Source: Rhizobium lentis (GTDB lineage Bacteria > Pseudomonadota > Alphaproteobacteria > Rhizobiales > Rhizobiaceae). Taken from it: a stretch of DNA of 64,000 nt. The notes beneath the pieces are model-generated. The model had not been told where the DNA came from. It saw only the letters and a list, made by a program, of their open reading frames with translations, and searched no databases. Positions 24,883-33,900 of this stretch are shown one piece after another; the first letter of the stretch is position 1; every line of letters starts with the position of its first letter. Made by a program: the position numbers and the translations under genes. The DNA lies in NCBI RefSeq assembly GCF_017352135.1, contig NZ_CP071456.1, positions 310,001 through 374,000 of the forward strand. The letters are read 5' to 3'.

Positions 24883-25641
24883 ATGCGCGAAACGGATTTC
24901 GTCAGCGGCTTTGCCCGCGGCCTGAAAGTCATCGAAGCTTTCGGCGAAACGCGCCAGCGGCTTTCCATCGCCGAGGCGTCCAAGCTGACGGACCTCGACC
25001 GCGCCACCGTGCGCCGCTCGCTGCTGACGCTCGCCGAGCTCGGCTATGCCGATTACGACGGCAAGTTCTTCACGCTGACGCCGAAGATCCTGCGGCTCGG
25101 CCATGCCTATCTTGCAGCCACCCCGCTGCCGGCGCTGTTGCAGCCGCATCTTGATCTTCTCTCGGAACGCGCCGGCCAGAGCGCCTCGGCCTCGGTGCTC
25201 GACGGCACCGAGATCGTCTATATCGCCCGCGCCGCGCAGCGCCGGGTCATGTCGATCAATCTCACCCCCGGCAGCCGCCTGTCCGCCTATTGCGCCTCGA
25301 TGGGCCGGGTGCTGCTCGCCGCGCTTTCCGAGAGCGAGGCACGCGCCATCCTTGCCCGCAGCGAACTCAGGCAGAACACGGTCAATACAAGGACCGACCC
25401 GGAGGAGCTCATTGCCGAATTCCGCCGCGTGCGCGCCCAAGGCTACGCCATCATCGACCAGGAGCTGGAGATCGGCCTCTGCTCGATCGCCGTGCCTGTG
25501 GAAAACGACCGCGGCGACACGGTCGCGGCGATCAATATCGGCGCGCCGGCCGCCCTCGTTCCGGCCGCCGAGATGAAGGAGCGCTATCTGCCGCTCTTGA
25601 AGGAAACGCAGGCGGCGTTGCGGCCGCTGCTGCGCCGGTGA
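24883..25641 (+). CDS. pcaR: IclR-family regulator of the beta-ketoadipate pathway
   Basis: A 252-residue IclR-type regulator. The N-terminal winged HTH (about 15-65: RLSIAEASKLTDLDRATVRR) and the C-terminal GAF-like ligand domain (about 80-250, with ARAAQRRVMSINLTPGSRL and CASMGRVLLAAL) match the PcaR/PobR/CatR branch. Divergence from pcaIJF with a shared palindrome supports control of these genes, probably as a 3-oxoadipate-responsive activator with autoregulation. ATG at 24883 has GGAGACTTGACC upstream. An IclR member of another pathway is possible only if the neighbourhood is misleading. Confidence 0.92.
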   Translation: MRETDFVSGFARGLKVIEAFGETRQRLSIAEASKLTDLDRATVRRSLLTLAELGYADYDGKFFTLTPKILRLGHAYLAATPLPALLQPHLDLLSERAGQSASASVLDGTEIVYIARAAQRRVMSINLTPGSRLSAYCASMGRVLLAALSESEARAILARSELRQNTVNTRTDPEELIAEFRRVRAQGYAIIDQELEIGLCSIAVPVENDRGDTVAAINIGAPAALVPAAEMKERYLPLLKETQAALRPLLRR

Positions 25642-25689
25642 CAGCGGCGGGTAACTGCGCGTGAGGGTCTCTTACCGTTGCATGTGATC

Positions 25690-26115
25690 GAACTATGCGG
25701 CCCGACGCGACTGATGGCCGTGGCTTTGGCTAGGAGACCTGCGGTCATGTAGCGAAGCGGACCACTGCGCCAACTGGCAACAGCAACGCGAGGGGCCGTT
25801 CAGACCAATAGATGCCGCAAGCGGCTTGAAGACACCAATCACACCGTGGTGCAGGATGTACACGGGATAGAAGATGTATCCGATCCACGTCGCCAGCCCT
25901 AGCGCTTGCGGCCGAAGCCCGTTTGGGATTGGGACTCCAGCCGCGAAACAATTCAAGGCGCTGGAGCCAGGAAGCAGCCGGCGAACGGATCATACATCAT
26001 CTGGCCCCGCCATCTGATGAGCGGCAGGAACCACCACATCAGCGCGAACACGGCAAGGACCACGCTTGCCATAACGGGAATGGTGGTCGCCGCGTCGCCG
26101 TTGTTGACGTCCACC
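25690..26115 (-). pseudogene. Remnant of an acyltransferase (acyltransferase_3) membrane protein
   Basis: No open frame spans this stretch, but minus-strand pieces in different frames read like the C-terminal half of an acyltransferase_3 membrane enzyme. Bases near 26000-26100 give PVMASVVLAVFALMWWFLP and near 25800-25900 give YIFYPVYILHHGVIGVFKP, the latter very like the YPLYLLHH segment of the family. A stop (CCTTGA) near 25955 and a frame change near 25790 break the gene. The 5' part has been lost, probably by deletion. It flanks the RHS/IS region and marks rearranged DNA. Confidence 0.55.
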
Positions 26116-26225
26116 TTACCCTCTAACCAAAAATGTGATGTGACTCAAATAGCGAGTGGCCTCATTCTAGACCCGAAGATTTCCCTATAATGACGGTCGA
26201 GCACCGCCCATAATGCTGCTTTCGT

Positions 26226-26515
26226 TCATCGCTCTTGCATCGCCTCGGAACTGATTTCAGCGTGCGGTGAGTTGAGACATTCGAGTTTGCGGCGGCTGCC
26301 AGTCTTGACCTCTACGGTGACGGACATGCCGGGGGAGAGTGGGACGCGCGTTCCGTCAACATTGATGCCTGTCTCATCTGGTCTGATGATAACTGGGAAA
26401 ACCAGATTCTGGAAGCGTTGGGCGTTGGAATGATGCTCTGCAGCTCCTTCGCCGGCCGACCCTCGAGCTGCTCTGCGTCGGGCTCTGGAATGGCGTCGGT
26501 CCCAATCGGGCATAG
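26226..26515 (-). pseudogene. 3' fragment of HlyD/PrsE-type secretion adaptor
   Basis: The minus strand encodes the C-terminal 60 residues of a type I secretion membrane-fusion protein: NLVFPVIIRPDETGINVDG, VPLSPGMSVTVEVKTGSRR, then AEISSEAMQER at the stop. Just upstream the sequence AIPEPDAEQLEGRPAKELQ, also expected in this family, is in another frame, so a one-base shift near 26430 splits the gene. The fragment stops matching upstream of about 26510. It is a truncated, frameshifted remnant of a T1SS adaptor gene; no ATPase partner is nearby. Confidence 0.65.
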
Positions 26516-26541
26516 TTTTGTAAGTTCCTACTCTACCCGAC

Positions 26542-27100
26542 TTATTCACTTTGTAGCTCCTGATCCCGTTTCTTGATTCTCTTGCACAGCAAAACAGTCG
26601 CCGAGATTCCACCACTCAGCATCTTTAGAAGAACTATGTTGAAAAATGTTAGAAAATACGCATTTCCTAAAACTGTTGTCGAGGCGCCGGCGCCATAGAT
26701 CGGCATCGGAACCAGAAAAACAAAGGCAAAGAAGACTAGTAGGTAGATTGCAATTGTTTTTACTACCTCTCTTCGATCGTAAACTAAAACTTCGCGGCTC
26801 ATCGGAATCAAGATGATGTAAAACGAGAAGAACAACGTCTTCAAGCTCGTATACATAATCAAGACGAATGAAAGGCACACATACAGAGAGACTTGGCCGG
26901 GTGATTCTCTGCAAGCCACGCAGCTCGAAGTAGTATTTCGGAAAAAAAGCCAGAACAGATCTCGATATAAGACTGGCAACCTCAAGTACATGTGGCGCAA
27001 CTACATAAGAAAACAGGATCAGTACAGAAAATATCACCATGTCCAGAGGTGGGCCGCTGATATGGCTGCTGTATCTTTTGATAAATTTCTGATCCTGCAA
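26542..27100 (-). pseudogene. Probable frameshifted four-helix membrane protein
   Basis: Two overlapping minus-strand frames together read as one membrane protein of about 185 residues. The first begins at a TTG at 27100 (MQDQKFIKRYS) and gives TM1 (VIFSVLILFSYVVAPHVLEV); it must shift near 26880 to the second frame, which continues SLYVCLSFVLIMYTSLKTLF, TIAIYLLVFFAFVFLVPMP and FLTFFNIVLLKMLSGG and ends RIKKRDQELQSE. G+C is visibly low here compared with the surrounding genes. No family is recognised. It may be a dead gene, or two real short genes; the shift argues for decay. Confidence 0.4.
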
Positions 27101-27390
27101 GCCTCGAAAAAGCTCTACTCCTGCGAATGTCTCTCGATTACACCTACCAGAAAAAATGAAGCGAAAAAGACCATTTTACACGGGTGTATTCCGGGAGATG
27201 ATAAATCCGTGAGTGACCACTCAGAAGGTCGCATGAAACCCGAATGCGGTCTTAGAACTGCGTACTTAACATCGGCAATAAACCTTGCTGCCCTTGCACT
27301 GCAAGTGCGCGCGCGTGACAACGATTTTGACCTGCCACGGGTAATTTCCTCCAGTTTGGATTAGAGTCCGGCCCTTTGAAGGACGGACGC

Positions 27391-27675
27391 ATGAAGAAGC
27401 AGAGATTTACGGAAGAGCAGATTATTGCGGTACTGAAGGAGCAGGAGGCTGGCGCGAAGGTGGCGGACCTCTGCCGCAAGCATGGGATTTCGGACGCGAC
27501 ATTTTACAATTGGAAAGCCAAATACGGCGGCATGGAGGTTTCTGAGGCGAAGCGTCTGAAGGCGCTCGAAGAGGAGAACGCCAAGCTGAAAAAGCTGCTC
27601 GCCGAGCAGATGCTGGATGCCGCCGCACTCCGCGAGCTTCTTGCAAAAAATGGTAGGGCCCGCCGCCCAGCGTGA
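27391..27675 (+). CDS. IS3-family transposase OrfA
   Basis: A 94-residue protein with a helix-turn-helix of the IS3 OrfA type ([20 protein letters not shown], then [19 protein letters not shown]), followed by a leucine-zipper-like region ([20 protein letters not shown]). It binds the element's ends. Related OrfA proteins usually end in LLAKKW; here the A-run at 27645-27650 is six long and the frame continues [12 protein letters not shown], so the reading frame at the junction with orfB differs from the usual -1 arrangement. Confidence 0.85.
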   Translation: MKKQRFTEEQIIAVLKEQEAGAKVADLCRKHGISDATFYNWKAKYGGMEVSEAKRLKALEEENAKLKKLLAEQMLDAAALRELLAKNGRARRPA

Positions 27676-28579
27676 AGCCGTCGCGCATCTGAAGGCCGTC
27701 ATGGGCCTCTCGGAGCGGCGGGCCTGCCAGATCATCTCCGCTGACCGGAAGATGGTGCGCTATCGGTCGCGCCGACCGTCAGAGGCCGAACTGCGGAAAA
27801 AGCTTCGCGACCTCGCCAACGAGCGACGGCGTTTCGGCTACCGGCGACTGTTCGTCCTGCTCAAGCGAGACGGAGAGCCGTCCGGCGTCAATCGCATCTA
27901 CCGGCTGTATCGCGAGGAAGGGCTGTCGGTCCGCAAGCGGAAAGCCAGACGGCGTGCCGTCGGCACGCGTGCGCCGATACTGGTCGAAGCGAAGGCCAAT
28001 GCCCGCTGGTCGCTGGATTTCGTCCACGACCAGTTTGCCTGCGGACGGAGGTTTCGCGTGCTCAACATCGTCGATGACGTGACGCGCGAATGCCTGGCGG
28101 CAATCCCCGACACCTCGATCTCCGGGCGTCGGGTCGCCCGCGAACTGACGGCGCTTATCGAACGGCGCGGCAAGCCCGGCATGATCGTCTCCGACCATGG
28201 CACGGAGCTCACGTCGAACGCGATCCTCGCCTGGTCAAAGGAGCACAAGGTCGAATGGCACTACATCGCGCCGGGAAAGCCGATGCAGAACGGCTACGTC
28301 GAATCCTTCAACGGCCGCATGTGCGACGAACTGCTGAACGAGAGCCTGTTCTTCGGTCTCGGCCACGCCCGCAGCGCCATTTCCGAATGGGCGGAGGATT
28401 ACAACAACTTCCGGCCGCACTCATCGCTCGGATATCAGACCCCGGCCAACTATGCCGGGACCATCGCCGCAACCGGCTCCAACGCTGCGCAAGATGAAGG
28501 CTACGCGTTTCCGCCGGTTGCTCCCACCGCGCCAAATGGCGTATCGAAAACCGCCGGGGCTCTAATCGCCGCTGGATGA
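27650..28579 (+). CDS. IS3-family transposase OrfB (DDE catalytic domain)
   Basis: A 309-residue catalytic subunit when started at the ATG (27650) inside the A-run; expression by frameshifting from OrfA would add a few residues. N-terminal HTH_21 region ([18 protein letters not shown]) precedes the integrase core with the DDE triad in [18 protein letters not shown] and YVESFNGRM. The domain appears intact, so the element may be mobile if orfA and orfB are expressed together. OrfB is in the +1 frame relative to OrfA, not -1, because of the six-A run. Confidence 0.88.
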   Translation: MVGPAAQREAVAHLKAVMGLSERRACQIISADRKMVRYRSRRPSEAELRKKLRDLANERRRFGYRRLFVLLKRDGEPSGVNRIYRLYREEGLSVRKRKARRRAVGTRAPILVEAKANARWSLDFVHDQFACGRRFRVLNIVDDVTRECLAAIPDTSISGRRVARELTALIERRGKPGMIVSDHGTELTSNAILAWSKEHKVEWHYIAPGKPMQNGYVESFNGRMCDELLNESLFFGLGHARSAISEWAEDYNNFRPHSSLGYQTPANYAGTIAATGSNAAQDEGYAFPPVAPTAPNGVSKTAGALIAAG

Positions 28580-28597
28580 AAGTTCAGTGGCAGGTCA

Positions 28598-28815
28598 CGA
28601 TATCCGAAGCGGCGGCGTTTATGCGCCAGCGCCTTCATTCGCTCGCGAAGTTCTTGGTCATCGCTGCGCCTGGTTTCGTAACGGATCGTCATCCGGCATA
28701 AGCCGATGGCTTTACACGCCCGCCCGTCATCTATGCTGGTCCATCAGATGCAGGATGGCTTGCCACTCTGCCCCCGCGCCAAAGGTTTTCAAAACCGCAT
28801 TGCTAAGTACTGCAT
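28598..28815 (-). pseudogene. Degenerate IS3-family transposase remnant
   Basis: The minus strand has pieces of an IS3 OrfA end and OrfB start: SNAVLKTFGAGAEW (about 28770-28815), QAILHLMDQHR then a stop, and in another frame ACKAIGLCRMTIRYETRR followed by ERMKALAHKRRRFGYRD, where the intact IS interrupts it at 28597. The rest of this transposase is not found on the other side of the intact IS, so that part was deleted. Confidence 0.7.
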
Positions 28816-28872
28816 GCCGAAAAGCGGTTCAGCTTCGTGGTCTGGGAAGAGTGGTAGCGATCATGAACACAG

Positions 28873-29157
28873 TTATCTAACCAACGAAACGCCCAACCCT
28901 ACCCAGGGTGGGACTAGAACATCTAGTCCAAAATAATCGTCGACATAAGTAAGACCAATAAGCTCCAGACGTCTCATGATTGTCTGAAAGGCCTCGTCTC
29001 CGAATAAAGGCCCGAATGTTAGAAGGTCATCATTTTCTGCGATTAGATCAATATCGTGCACCGCTTCGGTAAGCGTTCGACCGGAGATGTCCTTTTCGGT
29101 CAACGCAGCTTTCCGAATTATCAGACCGAATTCAGGCGCTGCAGCTATATAACTCAT
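28873..29157 (-). CDS. Candidate immunity protein for the RHS tail
   Basis: A 94-residue acidic soluble protein starting MSYIAAAPEFGLIIRKAAL and ending VPPWVGLGVSLVR, with no signal peptide. Its ATG comes one base after the stop of the secreted tail protein (TAAAATG), so the two genes are tightly coupled. Position directly after a polymorphic-toxin tail, small size, acidity and lack of export signal are the usual marks of an immunity gene. No immunity family was recognised. The assignment rests on context only. Confidence 0.6.
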   Translation of the reverse strand: MSYIAAAPEFGLIIRKAALTEKDISGRTLTEAVHDIDLIAENDDLLTFGPLFGDEAFQTIMRRLELIGLTYVDDYFGLDVLVPPWVGLGVSLVR

Positions 29158-29158
29158 T

Positions 29159-29998
29159 TTAATACCCCGGAATTCTCACGCCCTCAGGCACATGAATCTG
29201 TACATTATAAACTGGACTGCTCGGTGACGGTTGAAATATCTGGCTCCACTCAGGTTTGCCGCCGGCTTGGAGCGCGCGCTCTGGAACCGCGAAATCTATT
29301 CGCACCGGTCCGGTGCCACCGGGCTTTGCAGCGCCCAACTCTGTTACGTACATACGATCCGTATCCCTAATTCGAGGAATACCAGTTCCTCGTTCCGCCA
29401 TCCACCCAGCTGCTTCCTCTGGGCTTGCCCATCGTGACACGGTGCGATAACCGCTCGGAAGTGCTCCTTCTGCCGCTCCGGCCCCAGCTGGCGTGAGCGT
29501 TCGCCATCCCGGTGTTGAGTTGGAACCCACTGCGGGTTGGTCTGCACTTGATTGCTGTAACCGTTCGGCATCTTTTGCTGTTACAGGATCCTTTTCTGTA
29601 TTATATCTTGACCACGCGCGCCCAAGCACCCCGCCGCCGACATTTGCAGTCCCTATAGCCGCCGCCGAGTTTGCAATCGACTGCCCTTCGCTCATGTGCC
29701 GCTCTTGCGAGCGATCAGCGGGAGCGTTTGCAGGTTTTGCACCAGCCAGCCATCCTATAAAAGCGCCTATGCCGACTGCAACAGCCCCCCAGATGTGGCC
29801 ATTTGAATCGCTCTTGTTAATCGGATCATTGTCTGCATAAGCATACCGATTGGTACCCACACCAGCCTGAGTTGGGTCCATGGTATCTGGCGAGACAAAT
29901 TTGGCATTTGCCACCGATCCTAACGAGACACCGATAATGCTGCAGACAAGAAGCAAACTGAGAACACGGCTCAGAAACCCGTTGAAAAGGTATCTCAC
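29159..29998 (-). CDS. Secreted RHS tip protein (end of RHS core plus variable toxin-like tail)
   Basis: A 279-residue protein. The GTG at 29998 was chosen because GCGAGG lies five bases upstream and it begins a clean signal peptide (residues 1-32, ending GSVANA). Residues 33-68 are exactly the end of an RHS core ([36 protein letters not shown]) normally joined to the main RHS chain; the usual DPNG is here DSNG. Then a glycine-rich hydrophobic stretch (69-86) and a variable tail. The last 97 residues (from [17 protein letters not shown] to [10 protein letters not shown]) look like a compact globular effector domain. I cannot name the toxin class; an ADP-ribosyltransferase-like fold is a guess from the YRTVS start. 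The candidate immunity gene follows after one base. Confidence 0.75.
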   Translation of the reverse strand: MRYLFNGFLSRVLSLLLVCSIIGVSLGSVANAKFVSPDTMDPTQAGVGTNRYAYADNDPINKSDSNGHIWGAVAVGIGAFIGWLAGAKPANAPADRSQERHMSEGQSIANSAAAIGTANVGGGVLGRAWSRYNTEKDPVTAKDAERLQQSSADQPAVGSNSTPGWRTLTPAGAGAAEGALPSGYRTVSRWASPEEAAGWMAERGTGIPRIRDTDRMYVTELGAAKPGGTGPVRIDFAVPERALQAGGKPEWSQIFQPSPSSPVYNVQIHVPEGVRIPGY

Positions 29999-30021
29999 TA
30001 AAGCCTCGCTTAAATCATTCT

Positions 30022-30969
30022 CTATTGAAACTGCCCATCTTCCGGCCGCCAGCCGAGGGCCTCGGCTTTGGCAAATGCTTCGCCGTTCAGCCGATACCAT
30101 TCGTCAGCCTTGGCCCGGAGAGCAGTGGGAATGTCTTGCATGCGGTTATATTTACCCGCCAACTCACGCTGCAGCAGTCCCCCATAAGCATTGCCTAGTT
30201 TGGCAAGCAGATAGGCGAAGTTGGGATAATGGCTGAGAAGCACTTCGCAGATCGCGATGGCGCTTTCAAAGTCACCCTTCTCGAGCGCGTGTTCAACTAA
30301 CGTGGAGGCGATCAGCGCTACCTCTTCATCGTGCGATAGAGGCGTGAGATAGACACCGTTCGCCACGGCTTCGTCCGACATCTGCAGTTTTTGCCGATAC
30401 CAGAGATCGCGGGTAAAGCCACCGCCGCTTGTCGCCTCCAGATTCCAGGTCTTGCCGTCATCGTCGGTGTATTTGATGAACACATGCAGAGGCGCCTGCG
30501 CCAGTGTCATGTTCAGGCCAAGCCGTTTGCCAAGAAACATCATCAGCATCGGCATGGTAATGCAGTTGCCGCGTCGGGTTTCGAGATAGGTCGACAGCCT
30601 GCGGTTTATCGGCCTTGTGCCGAGTGGATCGGTCTGGTCATAGCTGAACGCCGAGCCGCCGTTCCAATCTCCTGGTTCGTAGAGATAGCGGAGCAAGGTT
30701 GCCAGGGTCTCCGCACCGGTGGCATTGTCGGGAAGCATGGCCCTCACGTCTGCGGCCATCCGATCAATCTGGCCAATACTCGCCTCGATGCTGACGGACG
30801 CATCGATCATGTGATCCACAGTTAGCTTTATATCAGCGAGGTCACGTTCAGGCATGAACAACGCCTCGACATCGGTAACGGGCGGACCAACAGAGTTCGC
30901 CTGCGACGCCGACCGGCACAGATGCAGCGCTGTGAGCGCAACGACAACGAGGATAAAAAGCCTTCTCAT
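30022..30969 (-). CDS. Secreted transglutaminase-like (SirB1-like) protein
   Basis: A 315-residue protein with an N-terminal export signal ([17 protein letters not shown]). The central part is a transglutaminase-like/SirB1-like domain with Cys136 in [18 protein letters not shown], His162 in APLHVFIKY and Glu178 in [11 protein letters not shown] as the probable triad. The last third (about 215-315) is helical and TPR-like ([20 protein letters not shown]). It overlaps the RHS stop by four bases (ATGA), so it is made with the RHS protein. A processing protease or a cross-linking enzyme for the split toxin are both possible; the sequence does not decide. Confidence 0.75.
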   Translation of the reverse strand: MRRLFILVVVALTALHLCRSASQANSVGPPVTDVEALFMPERDLADIKLTVDHMIDASVSIEASIGQIDRMAADVRAMLPDNATGAETLATLLRYLYEPGDWNGGSAFSYDQTDPLGTRPINRRLSTYLETRRGNCITMPMLMMFLGKRLGLNMTLAQAPLHVFIKYTDDDGKTWNLEATSGGGFTRDLWYRQKLQMSDEAVANGVYLTPLSHDEEVALIASTLVEHALEKGDFESAIAICEVLLSHYPNFAYLLAKLGNAYGGLLQRELAGKYNRMQDIPTALRAKADEWYRLNGEAFAKAEALGWRPEDGQFQ

Positions 30970-33900
30970 CGTGGTTCAGATGCCCCCGCGCGGCCCTGGT
31001 CGTCCTTGGGAACAAACCGCCCGAATGCCGGATCGTAGTACCTGGCATTGAGATACATCAGCCCGGTTTCAGGATCGAAGCGTTCGCCGATATAGCTCTT
31101 CTTGGTCTGGAAGCTGGTATTGGTGGCTTCGCCATAGGCGGCATAGCCGGTCTGCTCGACACGGTAGCCGCTCTCGTTGGTCACCTGCCGCACCGAAGCG
31201 AGATGATCGCGGTGCAGGTAGGACTTGGTCTGGGTGGTCGAGCCTGATGTGACGACGATCCTGGCGTCGGGATGCGGATAGAGGGTGTAGATGTCGGTGC
31301 CTGGGGTCGAGCGGTCGATCTCGACATTGGCGTCGGGATAGAGCGTCGTGCCGAAGCCCCAGCTCTTCTTCACCCGGGCTCCGTCCGGTCCACAGGCGAA
31401 GCTCACCGTGGCGCCGTTCTGGGTGACGCTCGACAGCCGGTTGGCGCCGTCCCAAGTCAGCGTGCGGCTGCCGTCCGAGACCATGTTGCCGTTGGCGTCA
31501 TAGCTGATCGCCTTGGCAGCGATCTGCGTTGCCGCATGCGGACGGATCGCCGATGCCGTCGTCGGATAGACATAGGTGCCGATCCGGGTGCGTGAGAGAA
31601 GATTGTGATTGGTATCGTAGCTATAGTCTTCGTCGAGCGTATTGTCACCGGCATTGTCGGCTTTGGTCAGGCGAGAGAGATCGTCATAGCTATATTCCCA
31701 GCTGTCGGTTGGTGTCTGGACGGGCCCGACGATCTTCGTGATCCGGCCAAGCCGGTCGCGAGTGTACTGATTGTCCATCAGCACCGTCGTGCCCTTCGCC
31801 GTCGTCACCCGATCCAGCCAGCGCCGGGTCGGCGAATAGCTGAAGCTGGTCGTCACGCCATTGACGTAATTGATCCTCTGCGTCTGGCCGTCGGCTTCGT
31901 AGATCGTCGAGTCAATCAGCCCGGGGATCCTGGAAAGCAGATCGGCGTCGTTGTAGAGCCAGGGCAAGGTCCTTTTGCCGACGACGATGTTGGCAGGCTG
32001 ATGACCGATCGCCGTGGTCTTGCCGGTCGGTCCGTGCTCGACGCTGGTCGTGCTCGCCACCCCATCGATGACCGCCCGGGTGATGACTTTGTCGCCGGCG
32101 CCGTTATAGAAACGGGTGTAGGTCATCGTCGCATTGGCGTTCTCCGCCGTGGTCAGCATCCCGGCATTATGCGACTGGCCGGTGGCGGCAGGCTCGTCAT
32201 AGCGGTTCTCAGCCAGCAGTGTCGGCACCGTCGCCCCCGGCTCCGTCACCTCCTTGCGGAGCACCCGTCCCATCTGGTCATAGGCCATCGTCGTCACCGC
32301 ACCGCGGGCATCCGTCTGGCGGATCAACCGGCCGGCATCGTCATAGTCATAGGACCAGTTGCCGAGATCCGGATCGCTTGCCGTCAGCCGGTTGCCGAGC
32401 AGGTCGTAGGTGTAGGTCCATTGCGCGCCCTTGGGATCACGCACTCCCAGCAGACGGCCGAGTGGATCGTAGGTGCGGTTTTCCGTGACCCAGTTCGCGC
32501 CGAGCTGCGACTGCAGGGCGATGACATTGCCGTCTGCGTCGGCATAGCTGCGATGCGGATGGTTTTCCTCGTCGGTCATGACAGTCAGCGACACCGGCAG
32601 CCTGGTGACGTCGGTCACAAGTGCCGACTGCGCCGCATATTGGTAGAGCTTCTGGCTGCTGTCCGGATTGACCGTCTTGATCACCCGGTCCTGCCAGTCA
32701 TAGCTGTTGGTCGTCCATTGTACCGTTTCGCTCTCGGCGTTGAAGCGGACAAGTGACGTCTTCTGCACGTTCCCACGCGCATCATAGGCGGTTTCGGTGA
32801 TGCGAACCGGTCCGGTGGCAGACGCCCCGGGCGTCTCCACCTGCCAAGGCCGGCCGAGACCGTCATAATAAGTGCGGCTGAAGACCTCGCCTGTCCCGTT
32901 GGTCCGCGGCGAAGTGGTGACCACCGCCTGCGTCGTCGGGTTGCCTTCGTTCTCATAGCGGGTGTTGAGGTAATTGCCCGATCCGGCATTCACATAGCCA
33001 TAGGGGCGGCAATAGGCGTCGTAGGTGTAGGTCTCGACGATGCCGTTCCAGTCGGTCTTCGTGGCCGGCAGGCCGCAGACCAGATCGTAGCTGGTCGTGC
33101 TGACGAAGCGGCTGTCACCCGGTAGGGCGCCATTGGCGAAGTAGCGCGGCGCCCGTTCCGCAACCGGGTAGAGGTGATAGGTGGCGTCGTAGTCCCATTC
33201 TGTGCGGTTGCCGAGCGCATCGGTCTCGGCAATCCGGTTGCCATAGGCATCATAAGCATAGCTGGTCGGCGACACCCGCGGTGTGCTGCCGACGCTCATA
33301 TAGGCAAGCTTCTGCGTCAGGTTGCCCTTGACCGGCGGTGTCGCAACAGCCGTCGCATCGTCATAGAGGTACTCCTCTTTACTGCCGACCGGTGACGCCG
33401 CATCGACGCCGAGACGAACGGTCTTCGAAGACGGCAGCGCGACGATGTAAGCAGAGGTGTTCGGCGCAAAGGTAAATGTCGTCGTCTTCTCGTCGCCGCT
33501 GGTGTTCACATTCTCCGTGCCGGCGGCATCCACCGTGCGGCCGCGGTCCTTGATCTCGGTCACATTGCCGTAAACATCGAAACTGCGATCCGTCCGCAGG
33601 TAGGCCGTCGTGCCACCCTCCGTCAGTGTCGTCGCCGTCGCAATGTTTCTGGCCTTGTAAGGCTTCGAGGCGATGCTGGCGTCGTAGGTTTCGGTGATTG
33701 TCTTGGATGCCGTGTTCGTTGCGTTGCGGATCGTCGTTTCTTCTGGCAAACCATAGCTAGCCGGGTCCTGACGGTATGTTGTTTCAACGATCGTGTTAGA
33801 GATCTCGCCTGCCGCCAAAGGTTTTGTGGCGGTGACGGTGCGATAACCGAAGAATTTGCGCCATCCAGCGTTATATACCCCCCCGGAATAGGAATAGCTG

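Larger units (their letters stand above)
27328..28597 (+). mobile_element. IS3-family (IS407-like) insertion sequence
   Basis: A 1270-base element. The terminal inverted repeats start TGACCTGCCAC (27328-27338; the right copy is at 28587-28597) and stay similar inward for about 26 bases. Inside are orfA and orfB of an IS3-family transposase. No 4-base target duplication borders the ends exactly (ATTT on the left, CGAT on the right). The right end sits inside an older IS3 remnant whose continuation is missing on the left side, which suggests an adjacent deletion after insertion. Confidence 0.85.

Noticed and set aside
27115..27321. A 68-codon minus-strand frame between the IS and the membrane-protein remnant
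   Set aside because: No ribosome site, no family pattern, low G+C DNA in a decayed region.
27322..28601. CGAT as target duplication of the IS3 element
   Set aside because: The left CGAT is two bases away from the inverted repeat, so it does not abut both ends.
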